A DNA stretch of 64,000 nucleotides from Demequina phytophila (GCF_000971135.1 NZ_BBLW01000003.1:1-64000), one strand, 5' to 3'; numbered from the stretch's first letter, positions 27,193 through 35,463 are shown. Made by a program: numbers and translations. The notes: generated from the letters alone by a model not told the origin.

Positions 27193-27773
27193 CCCGCGAG
27201 GATCGCCTCGCACTGCGGACCCATCGCGGTGACCAGCAGCTCCGACGCGGCCGGATCCGTGGCGTCGGGCATGCGGAGCGCGAGGAGGATGGTCATGAGC
27301 ATGCCGCGTGAGAAGAACTCGACCGTCTCCTCGGGCGTGAAGCCCGCCTCCTCGCGCACCAGGCGGTAGACGGACAGGAAGCACTCGCGCCCCTCAGGGC
27401 CGAACACCGGATCAGCCCCCAGTCCGAACAGGTGCAGCAGCGCGAGCAGCGTGCCGCGGTCGGAGACGAGCTCCGCGTACGCGACCCCCAGCGCCGACTG
27501 CCGGTCCTGCGACGTCTCCGCACCCGTGAAGGAGGAGATGACCAGGCCGAACCGCTCGCGCAGGCGGCCGGTGGCACGGCGGGCGACCTCGAGGAACAGG
27601 CGCTCCTTGGAACCGAACATGCGCACCACGTAGGCCTGGGAGATCCCGGCCTGCTTCGCGATGGCATCGGTGGTGCCACCCGCGTAGCCCCGCTCACCGA
27701 ACACCACGGTGGCCGCGGCAAGGATCTGCTCGCGCCTGTCGTCGCTGGTCAGACGGGTATCCGCGGTGCTCAT
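27162..27773 (-). CDS. TetR-family repressor
   Basis: A 203-aa regulator with N-terminal helix-turn-helix (12-60; QILAAATVVFGERGYAGGTTDAIAKQAGIS) and a TetR_C-type ligand domain. Divergent from a DHA2-type drug exporter, with two operator-like palindromes between, so it most likely represses that exporter and itself until a drug binds. Converges on and overlaps the histidine kinase gene by 31 nt. Confidence 0.9.
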   Translation of the reverse strand: MSTADTRLTSDDRREQILAAATVVFGERGYAGGTTDAIAKQAGISQAYVVRMFGSKERLFLEVARRATGRLRERFGLVISSFTGAETSQDRQSALGVAYAELVSDRGTLLALLHLFGLGADPVFGPEGRECFLSVYRLVREEAGFTPEETVEFFSRGMLMTILLALRMPDATDPAASELLVTAMGPQCEAILAGYESAVSATV

Positions 27774-27775
27774 GT

Positions 27776-27831
27776 TGACAGGTTATCAAGCGATTACTAG
27801 CGTGTCGAGATGTAGTAATCAATTGATTACT
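27776..27831. promoter_or_regulatory. MFS promoter with two TetR operators
   Basis: Plus-strand promoter TTGACA (27776-27781), 17 bp, TAGCGT (27799-27804). AGTAATCAATTGATTACT (27814-27831) is a perfect 18-bp palindrome just past the start of transcription. A second imperfect copy, TTATCAAGCGATTACT (27783-27798), fills the spacer. Binding would block both divergent genes. Confidence 0.75.
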
Positions 27832-27854
27832 CAGAACCGTTCCGGGGAGGGAAC

Positions 27855-29288
27855 ATGTCCACCACCGCACGCCGGACGCCCGTGGGTCTCGTGATCCTCG
27901 CGGCGTCGATCCCGGCCTTCATGGCGAGCCTCGACAACCTCGTGGTCACCAACGCGCTGCCCGTCCTCGCGACGGACCTCGACGCGACGCTCGAGCAGCT
28001 CCAGTGGTTCATCAACGGCTACTCGCTCGCGTTCGCGAGCATGATCCTCATGGCGGTCGCGCTCGGCGACCGGTTCGGACGCCGCCGGATCTTCGCCGGC
28101 GGGGTGACCCTGTTCACATTCGCGTCGATCCTGTGCGCGCTCGCCCCGACCGCCGAGACCCTCATCGCCGCCCGGGTGCTCCAGGGCGTCGGCGGCGCGG
28201 CGCTCATGCCGCTGTCGCTCGCGATCCTGTCGACCAACGTCTCCGCGCGCATGCGGCCCCTCGCGATCGGCATCTGGGGCGGCGTCGCCGGCCTGGGCGT
28301 CGCCGTGGGCCCGCTGATCGGCGGCGCGGTGGTCGAGGGCCTCACCTGGCACGCGATCTTCTGGCTGAACGTGCCGGTGGGCGTGCTCGCGCTGGTCCTC
28401 ATCCGGGCGTTCCTCACCGAGACCCGCGGCGCAGCGGTGCGGCTCGACCTGGTGGGCCTCGGCCTCGGGATGGCGTCCGTGTTCGGCCTGGTCTTCGGGA
28501 TCGTGCGAGGGAACGATGCCGGGTGGACCTCGCCTCAGGTGCTCGCCGGCCTCGTGGGCGGGGCGGTCCTGCTGGTCGCGTTCCTCGTGTGGGAGCACCG
28601 CCGCCGCGAGGAGGCGCTGCTGCCGCTGCGGCTGTTCCGCGACCGGTCGTTCTCCGTCGCGAACGCGGTGGGCCTCATGTTCTCCGTCGGGATCTTCGGC
28701 GCGGTGTTCATCCTCATCCAGTTCCTGCAGGTGGTGCAGGGCAAGTCCCCGCTCGAGGCGGGCGCGATGACCATGCCGTGGACCATGGCCCCGCTGGTGG
28801 TCGCCCCGCTCACGGGGATCGTCGCGCCGCGCGTCGGCACCCGCGTCCTCGTGACGGCCGGCGTCGCGCTGCAGGCCGCGGGCCTCGCGTGGATCGGCGT
28901 GGTGCTCGACCCCGCCGTCGCGTACGGCACCCTGGTGCCCGGCTTCGTGGCCTGCGGCGTGGGCATGGGGCTGGTGTTCGCGCCGCTCGCGACTGCGGTG
29001 CTCGCGCACATGCGCGACGAGGACCACGCGCGCGCCTCCGGCACCAACGCGACCGTGCGGGAGATCGGGGTCGCGCTCGGCATCGCGGTGCTCACCGCGG
29101 TGTTCACCGGCGTGGGCGGCGAGCTCACCCCCACCGGCTACACGGACGCCGCGCAGACGGCCGTCCTGTGGGGTGCGGCGATCCTCCTGGTCACCACCCT
29201 GGTCGCGACGCTGCTGCCGTCGCGCCGCGCGGAGCTGGGCGGCTCGCCCGTGGCCGCGTCGACCGCGAGCGCGCTCCAGCCGGCCTGA
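27855..29288 (+). CDS. DHA2-family MFS drug exporter (EmrB/QacA type)
   Basis: Proton-driven multidrug exporter. The 477-aa protein has 14 hydrophobic segments and the family motifs DNLVVTNALPVLATDL (motif D1), GDRFGRRR (motif A), and GVGGAALMPLSLAI in motif C. GGGAGGG lies 3-4 nt before the ATG and the leader is about 45 nt with an operator in it. Controlled in all likelihood by the divergent TetR. Confidence 0.92.
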   Translation: MSTTARRTPVGLVILAASIPAFMASLDNLVVTNALPVLATDLDATLEQLQWFINGYSLAFASMILMAVALGDRFGRRRIFAGGVTLFTFASILCALAPTAETLIAARVLQGVGGAALMPLSLAILSTNVSARMRPLAIGIWGGVAGLGVAVGPLIGGAVVEGLTWHAIFWLNVPVGVLALVLIRAFLTETRGAAVRLDLVGLGLGMASVFGLVFGIVRGNDAGWTSPQVLAGLVGGAVLLVAFLVWEHRRREEALLPLRLFRDRSFSVANAVGLMFSVGIFGAVFILIQFLQVVQGKSPLEAGAMTMPWTMAPLVVAPLTGIVAPRVGTRVLVTAGVALQAAGLAWIGVVLDPAVAYGTLVPGFVACGVGMGLVFAPLATAVLAHMRDEDHARASGTNATVREIGVALGIAVLTAVFTGVGGELTPTGYTDAAQTAVLWGAAILLVTTLVATLLPSRRAELGGSPVAASTASALQPA

Positions 29289-29313
29289 GGCGCACCGCAC
29301 CACGCGCACCCAC

Positions 29314-29424
29314 CCCGACCGCGTTCCACACGGTTTCTGCCACTCCCCACCGTCATCTCGGGATTCACGGGGCGAGCGGCATCGAGATCGGCCCAAGGCC
29401 GGCCTCACGTGTGGAGCGCGGTCG
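29314..29424. repeat. Intergenic palindromic repeat, copy B
   Basis: Ends CCGACCGCGTTCCACACGG and CACGTGTGGAGCGCGGTCG, minus orientation relative to copy D. Between the converging MFS and cupin genes. Confidence 0.65.
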
Positions 29425-29444
29425 CGTCGCGCCCGGACGAGCGC

Positions 29445-29873
29445 TCACCACGGCGAGGGGCGGCCCTCGTCGCGCGTAGCGTCGTCCGGCAGGTGCGGCA
29501 GCTCGCCGCCGCCCGCGCGGATGCAGAACCAGCGCATCGGCTCGGGGCTGTCGGGCACGCACCGCCACGTGCGCCACACGCCCTGGCCCACGCGCACCGC
29601 GGTGCCGGGCCCCACGTCCACGATGTCGCCGTCGAGGGCCATCTGGCCGCGGCCCGCGAGGAACACGTAGAGCTCCTCGATGTCGCGATGCGTGTGCCAG
29701 TAGCCCGCCTCCTCGCCCGGCACGAAGGCGTTGGCCGTCATCCCGATGTACTGCATCGCCAGCTCGTGGTCCACCACGCGGCGCCCGTCGCGCTGCGTGT
29801 GCGGCTGGAAACCGCCGTGGTGGTCGCGCCATCCGTCGAGGGCGCCCATCTCCAACACCTGGTAATCGCTCAT
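29445..29873 (-). CDS. Cupin-domain protein
   Basis: A 142-aa single-domain cupin. The metal-binding motif is visible as YWHTHRDIEELYVFLAGRGQMALDG (two histidines and a glutamate) with VGPGTAVRVGQGVWRTWRC as the second motif. Function unknown; possibly an isomerase or sugar-binding protein. ATG 29873. It is divergent from the TetR-ABC operon and shares with it the palindrome at 29911, so it may belong to the same regulon. Confidence 0.85.
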   Translation of the reverse strand: MSDYQVLEMGALDGWRDHHGGFQPHTQRDGRRVVDHELAMQYIGMTANAFVPGEEAGYWHTHRDIEELYVFLAGRGQMALDGDIVDVGPGTAVRVGQGVWRTWRCVPDSPEPMRWFCIRAGGGELPHLPDDATRDEGRPSPW

Positions 29874-29910
29874 CCGGGCACCGTATCGCCCGCACCCCTT
29901 GCGCAATAGA

Positions 29911-29925
29911 TGTTAGTGACTAACA
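29911..29925. promoter_or_regulatory. TetR operator TGTTAGTGACTAACA
   Basis: Perfect 7+1+7 palindrome lying 8 bp before the ATG of the TetR gene at 29934 and 37 bp before the divergent cupin start. AT-rich and isolated in GC-rich DNA; a typical autoregulatory TetR site. Confidence 0.7.
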
Positions 29926-29933
29926 CTTGGGGC

Positions 29934-30524
29934 ATGAGCACCCGCGCCGCGGCCACCAGGGCCCGCCTCCAGTCCGCCGCCCTCGACCTGTTCGAGGCGC
30001 GCGGCTACCGCGCGGTCACCGTCGAGGAGATCGCGGCCGCGGCGGGCGTCAGCCACATGACGTTCTTCCGCCACTTCCCCACCAAGGAGCGGGTCCTCCT
30101 CGACGACCCGTTCGACCCGGTCATCGCCGCCGCGGTGGCCGCCCAGCCGGCGGACCTGCCCGCGATCGAGCGCGTCGCGCGCGGCATGCTCTCGCTCGCC
30201 CCGCTGCTCGACCAGGAGCCCACCGAGTCCGCCCGCCGCGGGCTGCGTATCGCGGCCGGCGTGCCCGAGCTCCAGGCGGGCATGGCGTCCAACACCGCGG
30301 AGACGGAGCGCGCGATCGTCGAGGTCGCCGCGGCGCCCGGACGCGAGCGGGAGACCCGCATCGCCGCCGCCGCCTGCCTCGCCGCGATCACCGCGGCGCT
30401 GCTCGACTGGGCGACCGCCGGCACCGACCGCACCCTGGGCGACCTCCTCACCGAGGCGGTCGTCACCGTCACCCCTCAGCTCGCGGACGCCCCGGTGCCC
30501 GCCTTCCTCGGAGCCACCCCATGA
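29934..30524 (+). CDS. TetR-family regulator of the ABC operon
   Basis: A 196-aa regulator with helix-turn-helix at 8-55 (AALDLFEARGYRAVTVEEIAAAAGVSHMTFFRHFPTKE pattern, FRHF motif at the recognition helix) and an all-helical ligand domain. First gene of an operon: its stop overlaps the ATG of the ABC ATPase (ATGA). Start chosen at ATG 29934, right after the operator palindrome; the longer frame upstream runs through the promoter. Confidence 0.9.
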   Translation: MSTRAAATRARLQSAALDLFEARGYRAVTVEEIAAAAGVSHMTFFRHFPTKERVLLDDPFDPVIAAAVAAQPADLPAIERVARGMLSLAPLLDQEPTESARRGLRIAAGVPELQAGMASNTAETERAIVEVAAAPGRERETRIAAAACLAAITAALLDWATAGTDRTLGDLLTEAVVTVTPQLADAPVPAFLGATP

Positions 30525-31255
30525 CCCTTCTCGAGATCTCGGGCGCCGTGCGCGCCTACGGCGACCTGCGCGCCCTCGACGGGCTCAGCCTCACGGTCGA
30601 GCCCGGACAGATCCACGCCATCGTCGGGCTCAACGGCGCCGGCAAGACCACGGCCATGAAGGCGATGGTGGGACACACCCGGCTCGACGCGGGCGAGGTG
30701 CGGCTGTGCGGCACCCCGCTCGCGCAGGCCGGACCGGCCGTCTTCGCCCGCCTGGGCTTCGCGATCGACCAGCCGTTCGGCTACCCGGAGCTCTCCGTCC
30801 GCGACAACGTGGTCCACGCCGCGCGCCTGCACGGCCTCGACCGAGACGCCGCGGCGGCCGCCGCACGGTCCTGGCTCGCACGGCTGGAGCTCGCCCCGTG
30901 GGCCGGGCGCCGCGCACGCGGCCTGTCGCTCGGCAACCGCCAGCGGCTGGGGCTCGCCTGCGTCGCCGCGCACCGCCCCGACCTCCTCATCCTCGACGAG
31001 CCCACCAACGCTCTCGACCCCGCGGGCATCCTGCTGCTGCGCGACGTCATCCTGGCCGCGGCCGCGCGCGGCGCCGGCGTCCTGGTGTCGAGCCACCACC
31101 TCGACGAGGTCTCACGCATCGCGCACCGCATCACGCTCGTCCACGCCGGACGCGTGATCGGCACCCTCGAGCCCGGCGAGGTGGACCTCGAGCGCCGGTT
31201 CTTCGAGGCGGTGCGTGCCTGGGATGCCGGTCACCGGGTGGAGGTGGCGGCATGA
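30521..31255 (+). CDS. ABC transporter ATP-binding protein
   Basis: ATPase of an ABC-2 exporter, 244 aa. Walker A VGLNGAGKTT near residue 34, signature LSLGNRQRLGLA, Walker B PDLLILDEPTNALDPAG and SSHHLDEVSRIAHR. Overlaps TetR upstream and the permease downstream by 4 nt each (ATGA), so the three proteins are translated together. Likely a drug or bacteriocin exporter switched on by the TetR ligand. Confidence 0.92.
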   Translation: MTLLEISGAVRAYGDLRALDGLSLTVEPGQIHAIVGLNGAGKTTAMKAMVGHTRLDAGEVRLCGTPLAQAGPAVFARLGFAIDQPFGYPELSVRDNVVHAARLHGLDRDAAAAAARSWLARLELAPWAGRRARGLSLGNRQRLGLACVAAHRPDLLILDEPTNALDPAGILLLRDVILAAAARGAGVLVSSHHLDEVSRIAHRITLVHAGRVIGTLEPGEVDLERRFFEAVRAWDAGHRVEVAA

Positions 31256-32022
31256 GCCCCGCGCTCGCGCTGCAGGTCCCGACGTTCTCGCGGTCGCTCA
31301 CCGCGCGCCTCGCGACGGTGCTGCTCACCGCGTTCCCCCCGCTCATGTCCGTCGGCATGGTGCTGGTGGCGCGCGCTGCGGACGCGGCCGGACCCTCAGC
31401 GGCGAAGCTCGCGCCCTACCGGGAGGGCACCGTGGGCGAGGCCGTCGCCGCGCTCGCTGGCCAGGTGGTGTCCGTGGTCGCGCTGATCGGCGTGGGCTTC
31501 GCCGTCGCATGGCTGGTGGGGCGCGAATGGGCGGACGGCACGCTCGGCTCGCTGTTCGCGTTGCCCGTCTCCCGCGCCAGGATCGCCCGCGCCAAACTCA
31601 CGGTGGTGGCGGTCTGGGCCGCCGCGTGCCTCACGCTCGCGATGGCGCTGGTGGTGGGCGGGCTCATGCTCGCCGACGGCGCGTCGCTCACCGGCGCGGT
31701 GGCCGTCCAGCTCGCGCGGGTCTGGGTCGCGGGGCTGCTCATGGCGGCCCTGGCGCTCGGCTTCGGGTGGGTCGCGGTCCGCTCGCGCGGATACCTGGGC
31801 GCCGCGGGGGCGATCATCGCGGTGACGGCGGCGAGCCAGATCCTCGCGATGCTGGGCACGGGCGCCTGGGTGCCATACATCGCCCCGGCGATGTGGGCGG
31901 GTGCCGGCGGACCCGAGGAGGCGGCGGCGATCGGCCCCTGGTCGCTGGTGCTCGCGGCCGCGTTCGCGGCGGCCGGGTGCTGGGCTGCGGTGCGCGCCTT
32001 CGCGCACGCGCGGCTGGACTGA
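31252..32022 (+). CDS. ABC transporter permease
   Basis: A 256-aa membrane subunit with six hydrophobic segments; cytoplasmic segment GREWADGTLGSLFALPVSRARIARAK after helix two is the coupling region typical of ABC-2 permeases. Starts at ATG 31252 inside the ATPase stop. Its stop lies 1 bp from the stop of the convergent SRPBCC gene. Confidence 0.88.
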   Translation: MSPALALQVPTFSRSLTARLATVLLTAFPPLMSVGMVLVARAADAAGPSAAKLAPYREGTVGEAVAALAGQVVSVVALIGVGFAVAWLVGREWADGTLGSLFALPVSRARIARAKLTVVAVWAAACLTLAMALVVGGLMLADGASLTGAVAVQLARVWVAGLLMAALALGFGWVAVRSRGYLGAAGAIIAVTAASQILAMLGTGAWVPYIAPAMWAGAGGPEEAAAIGPWSLVLAAAFAAAGCWAAVRAFAHARLD

Positions 32023-32023
32023 C

Positions 32024-32515
32024 TCAGCCCTCGGCGTGCGCGTAGAGGCGCTGCAGCTCCTCGAAGTGCGCGTCCGAGTCGACCCGCGGAGGCACCTCGC
32101 CCGACAGATGCAGCTCGAGCCGGTCGAGGTGCCAGTGCCACCCCGCCGCGAAGTCGGGATTGTTGGGGTCCGGCGCGACGTGGTCGAAGGTCAGGAGGGT
32201 GCCGTCGTGCAGCTCCGCGATCGCGATCCGCACGTGCCACCGCCCGCCGTAGCCCTCCCACGCGTACTCGAGCGCGTGCGGCTCGTCCCACGCGAGCACC
32301 TCGCCCTCGCCGCTCGAGGACATGATCACGGTGCCGCCCTCGCGCGGCTCGAACTCGGTGCGGAACGCCCACGCCGCGGTGCGGTCGGGATGCGTGAGCG
32401 CCTCCCACACCTCGGCGGGCGGGTGCGCGAGGCGGCGCTCGAAGCGCAGGTAATCGCCGTCATCCGGGGACAGGACGCGCCCCTCGCTGGCAGGGTCGAT
32501 CTGGTCCGGGTCCAT
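32024..32515 (-). CDS. SRPBCC (AHSA1-like) domain protein
   Basis: A 163-aa protein with one START/Bet v1-like ligand-binding fold: FERRLAHPPAEVWEALTHPDRTAAW at the first strand and helix, and AAGWHWHLDRLELHLSG near the C-terminal helix, the usual AHSA1 pattern. Function unknown. ATG 32515. Divergent from the methyltransferase gene with 55 bp between; the plus strand there carries the TAGCGT -10 of the next gene. Confidence 0.85.
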   Translation of the reverse strand: MDPDQIDPASEGRVLSPDDGDYLRFERRLAHPPAEVWEALTHPDRTAAWAFRTEFEPREGGTVIMSSSGEGEVLAWDEPHALEYAWEGYGGRWHVRIAIAELHDGTLLTFDHVAPDPNNPDFAAGWHWHLDRLELHLSGEVPPRVDSDAHFEELQRLYAHAEG

Positions 32516-32570
32516 CCCTCCAGTGTCCACGCTTCCCCTGGATCCGCCACCGGAGCGGTAGCGTGCGAGC

Positions 32571-33335
32571 GTGACGGGGGACGATGCGGCGGCCCGGCTG
32601 CGCGCGGCCGGGAGCGTGTTCGCGGAGGACGAGGCCGCGCTGATCCGCGAGGCGGCGGCGGGCGATCCCGCGCGCCTCGAGGCGATGCTCGTGCGGCGCA
32701 TCGCGGGCGATCCCCTCGAGCAGGTGGTCGGGTGGGTCGACTTCGCGGGGCTGCGGGTCCCGGTGGCGCCGGGGCTGTTCGTGCCGCGGCGGCGCACCGA
32801 GCTGATCGCACGCCTGGCCGCCGCCGCGGCGCCCGAGGACGGCCTGGTGGTGGACCTGTGCTGCGGCGTCGGGGCGATCGCGATCGCCGTCTGCGCGGCA
32901 CGGCCCGACGTCGCCGTGGTGGCGGCGGACGTGGACCCGGCCGCGGTTGCCCTGGCGGCCGCCAGCCTCGCCCCGTACCGCGCATCGTCCCTGGTATCCG
33001 ACGTCGATTCCGCGCTGCGCCACCTGGACGGCACGGTCGACGTGCTCACCGCCTGCCCCCCGTACGTGCCGACCGAGGCGATCCCCCTGATGCCGCGCGA
33101 GGCCCGCGACCACGAGCCGCGCCACGCGCTCGACGGCGGCCCCGACGGGGCGAGGTTGCAGCGCGCGGTGCTCGCGGCATCGTCCCGCCTGCTGCGACCG
33201 GGCGGAACGGTGGTGGTCGAGACGAGCGAGGCCCTCGTCGCGCTCACCGCGGAGGCGGCGGCCGACGAGGGCCTCGAGGTGCGCGTCGAGCGGGATGAGG
33301 AGCTCGGCGCGGTGGCCGTGGCGGGCCGGCGCTAG
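32571..33335 (+). CDS. PrmC-related putative glutamine N5-methyltransferase with CPPY motif
   Basis: AdoMet-dependent methyltransferase close to PrmC/HemK (TIGR03704-type). Of 254 aa, motif I is VVDLCCGVGAIAIAV and the catalytic motif reads C162-PPY instead of NPPY. In PrmC that asparagine binds the target glutamine amide, so the substrate or activity must differ. Starts at GTG, 6 nt after a TAGCGT -10 box (leaderless). Two dispersed 9-mers in opposite directions end the gene, another opens it. Overlaps the convergent SRPBCC gene by 4 nt. Confidence 0.82.
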   Translation: MTGDDAAARLRAAGSVFAEDEAALIREAAAGDPARLEAMLVRRIAGDPLEQVVGWVDFAGLRVPVAPGLFVPRRRTELIARLAAAAAPEDGLVVDLCCGVGAIAIAVCAARPDVAVVAADVDPAAVALAAASLAPYRASSLVSDVDSALRHLDGTVDVLTACPPYVPTEAIPLMPREARDHEPRHALDGGPDGARLQRAVLAASSRLLRPGGTVVVETSEALVALTAEAAADEGLEVRVERDEELGAVAVAGRR

Positions 33336-34324
33336 GCGTCCACCAGCGCGGACTCGAGGCGGGCGTAGCTGGCCTCCATGCCGTCGGTCATGCCCGTCGC
33401 GAGCACGATGTCGCGCAGCTCCGCGCTCGGGTACGTGATGAGGAGGCTGAGCAGCGTGCCGCCCTCCTCGCGGGGCGTGAGGGTGAGCTCGTTGGTGGTG
33501 CCGGGGCCCTCCATGCCGATCATCCGCTCGGTGGTCATCTCGCGGTAGGGCGGCTCGGACTCGAGGAGCTCGCCCTCGAAGCCGAACGGCGGGGCGCCGT
33601 CCGCGGGGCCGCCGGGGACGGGCGCCCACTCGTTGCGGTACGAGTCGCCCACGTGCTGGGCGATGATCGCGGTGGGCATCTCCCACCCGTCGGGGCCCAG
33701 GAGCCAGCGCTTCATCAGCTCGGGCTCGTGGTGGGCGCGCCAGATCTGCTCCGCGGTGCCGCGGATCACGCGGGACACGCGGACCTGGGTGTCGGAGAGG
33801 ATCTGGGAGACCACGCCACGTCCGGCGGCGAAGGCCTCGAGGTCCGCGAGCACGGCGTCGATCTGGCCCATGGCGAGGGTCATGCCCTCCTCCATGCCCA
33901 TGCCGAGCAGCTGCTCGAGCTCCTCGGCGGAGTTGAACCACGTGGTGGTGACCAGGCGTGAGCCGCCCGCGGTCTCCTCGAAGGAGAAGATCATGCGCAT
34001 GTGCGGCATGTCGGTGTTGGGGGTGCCGTCCTCGCGGGCGAAGCCGTCGCGCACCTCGAAGGATCGCGGCGCGTCGACCGCGATGAACTCCCAGTAGCCG
34101 GAGGAGACGTCGCCGTCCGGGCCGTGCATCTCGTAGTGCGAGCGGCCGCCGGCGGCCATGTCGTGGCGGAGGAACGTCGCGGGATAGGTGGGTGGGCCCC
34201 AGAACCGCTCGATCTGGCGGGGGTCCGCGTAGGCGTCCCAGAGGCGCTGGACGGGGACCGCGAAGTCCGCGGTCACCGTCATGGTGAGAGCCTCGGGGTC
34301 CTTGGTGACGGAGGTGATGGGCAT
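33332..34324 (-). CDS. Tandem SRPBCC (AHSA1-like) protein
   Basis: A 330-aa protein with two START-like domains in a row (about 10-160 and 170-330), each beginning with VPVQRLWDAYADPRQIERFWGP or the matching RGTAEQIWRAHHEPELMKRWLLGP. Usual AHSA1 proteins have one domain. It follows an ArsR-type regulator by 3 nt in the same operon, a common pairing in actinobacteria. The ligand is unknown. Confidence 0.87.
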   Translation of the reverse strand: MPITSVTKDPEALTMTVTADFAVPVQRLWDAYADPRQIERFWGPPTYPATFLRHDMAAGGRSHYEMHGPDGDVSSGYWEFIAVDAPRSFEVRDGFAREDGTPNTDMPHMRMIFSFEETAGGSRLVTTTWFNSAEELEQLLGMGMEEGMTLAMGQIDAVLADLEAFAAGRGVVSQILSDTQVRVSRVIRGTAEQIWRAHHEPELMKRWLLGPDGWEMPTAIIAQHVGDSYRNEWAPVPGGPADGAPPFGFEGELLESEPPYREMTTERMIGMEGPGTTNELTLTPREEGGTLLSLLITYPSAELRDIVLATGMTDGMEASYARLESALVDA

Positions 34325-34327
34325 GGC

Positions 34328-34705
34328 CTACTCCTGTTCGGGGACGGGCGTGGTGGCAGGCGGGGTGGAGGGTGGGGCGGCGAGCAGCGCGTCGAGCGCG
34401 TCGATGCGCGCGCGCCACAGCCGCTCGTAGCGGTCCAGCAGGTGCTGGACGCGTCGGATGGTGTCGGGGTTGCCGCGGACCAGCCGTTCGCGGCCGCGGT
34501 GGTGCTTGGTCACGAGTCCCGCCCTCTCGAGCACCGCGACGTGCTTCTGCACGGCCGCGAAGGACATGTCGTAGCGATCCGCGAGAGCGCTGACGGACTG
34601 CTCTCCGGTGAGGACGCGCTCGACGATGTCGCGGCGCGTCGCGTCCGCCAAGGCCCGGAAGATCCGGTCCACCTCGGCGTCCGACAGGTCAATTTCTACA
34701 ACCAT
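34328..34705 (-). CDS. ArsR-family regulator
   Basis: A 125-aa winged-helix repressor: FRALADATRRDIVERVLTGEQSVSALADRYDMSFAAVQKHVAVLERAGLVTKHHRGRERLVRG is the standard pattern without metal-binding cysteines, so a non-metal ArsR. It heads the operon with the tandem SRPBCC gene. TAACGT ends 8 nt before the ATG, and the operator palindrome spans the start codon, so repression would act at or near +1 of a leaderless message. Confidence 0.9.
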   Translation of the reverse strand: MVVEIDLSDAEVDRIFRALADATRRDIVERVLTGEQSVSALADRYDMSFAAVQKHVAVLERAGLVTKHHRGRERLVRGNPDTIRRVQHLLDRYERLWRARIDALDALLAAPPSTPPATTPVPEQE

Positions 34706-34714
34706 TTGGTTGTA
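34697..34714. promoter_or_regulatory. ArsR operator across the start codon
   Basis: TACAACCATTTGGTTGTA: perfect 8-bp arms with a 2-bp centre. It covers the ArsR ATG (34703-34705) and follows the TAACGT -10 on the minus strand. Likely autoregulatory site. Confidence 0.7.
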
Positions 34715-34789
34715 CGTTAACCCCGGATCCGCGGGGGCGCAAGTGCTCGCGCCTCCCCCGGCGCGGGCGGGACGCTCACCGTGCCTTCT

Positions 34790-34838
34790 CGCGCTGCTGC
34801 GCGCCGGGCGGGACAGCCGCCCGGCGCGCGGCAGCGCG
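34790..34838. terminator. Very long hairpin downstream of the FKBP gene
   Basis: 22-bp arms (34790-34811 and 34817-34838) with one mismatch and a 5-nt loop GACAG; arm sequence begins CGCGCTGCTGCGCGCC. It lies 14 bp past the FKBP stop on the minus strand and before the ArsR promoter. Almost certainly the FKBP terminator. Confidence 0.75.
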
Positions 34839-34851
34839 CAAGCGCGGCTGG

Positions 34852-35244
34852 CTAGCGCGCCTCGAGCACGTCCACGGTGAACACCAGCGTCGAGCCCGCC
34901 GGGATCGGACCCATGGGGCGGAAGCCGTAGCCCGACTCCGGCGGCACCACGAGCAGCAGCTTCGAGCCGACCGGCTGGCCGACGATCCCGTCGACCCACC
35001 CGTCGATGAGCGAGCCGTACGCGATCGGGAAGGAGATGGACTCGCCGCGGTCCCACGACGAGTCGAACTTCGCGCCGTCCCACAGCCAGCCGCTGTAGTG
35101 CACGGTGATGTGCTGGCCCTCGGTCACGGCGGGACCGTCGCCGGCCTCGTGGACCTCCACGACGAGCCCCTCGGGCTTCTCCGCACCCGCGAAGTCGATG
35201 CTGGGCGCGCCGTTCGCGTCGCGGGTGATGGTGGGCAGGGTCAT
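34852..35244 (-). CDS. FKBP-type peptidyl-prolyl isomerase
   Basis: Folding helper of 130 aa with one FKBP domain and no signal peptide. Active-site blocks: ITVHYSGWLWDGAKFDSSWDRG, DGWVDGIVGQPVGSK and the aromatic pocket ESGYGFRPMGPIPAGSTLVFTVDVLE. ATG 35244 with AGGAG upstream; the longer open frame beyond is not conserved. Stands alone, divergent from the GNAT-AAA gene. Confidence 0.93.
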   Translation of the reverse strand: MTLPTITRDANGAPSIDFAGAEKPEGLVVEVHEAGDGPAVTEGQHITVHYSGWLWDGAKFDSSWDRGESISFPIAYGSLIDGWVDGIVGQPVGSKLLLVVPPESGYGFRPMGPIPAGSTLVFTVDVLEAR

Positions 35245-35407
35245 GGTCGCTCCTAGAGTCGAGGGCTGTCCCCGCCAGCCTAGGGCGACGGGAACCGACG
35301 GCGCGCGTCGCGGGAGCCGACCGCCTGTCCCGCCCGGAGCACGGAGCGCCCGACAAGCACGGTGAGCGTCCCGCCGCACGTCGGGCCTATGCGAACCCTC
35401 GCCGCCC

Positions 35408-35428
35408 GATACCCCCCTGGGGTACCGT
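35408..35428. promoter_or_regulatory. CsoR-like operator overlapping the promoter of the GNAT-AAA gene
   Basis: GATACCCCCCTGGGGTACC: inverted repeat TACCCC-CCT-GGGGTA (35410-35424) as in operators of CsoR/CstR/RcnR repressors. A TACCGT -10 box (35423-35428) overlaps its right end. No CsoR gene is visible in the window. Confidence 0.5.
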
Positions 35429-35463
35429 CGGAGCCACGTACGTCGAGGTGCGAGGAGGCCCGC

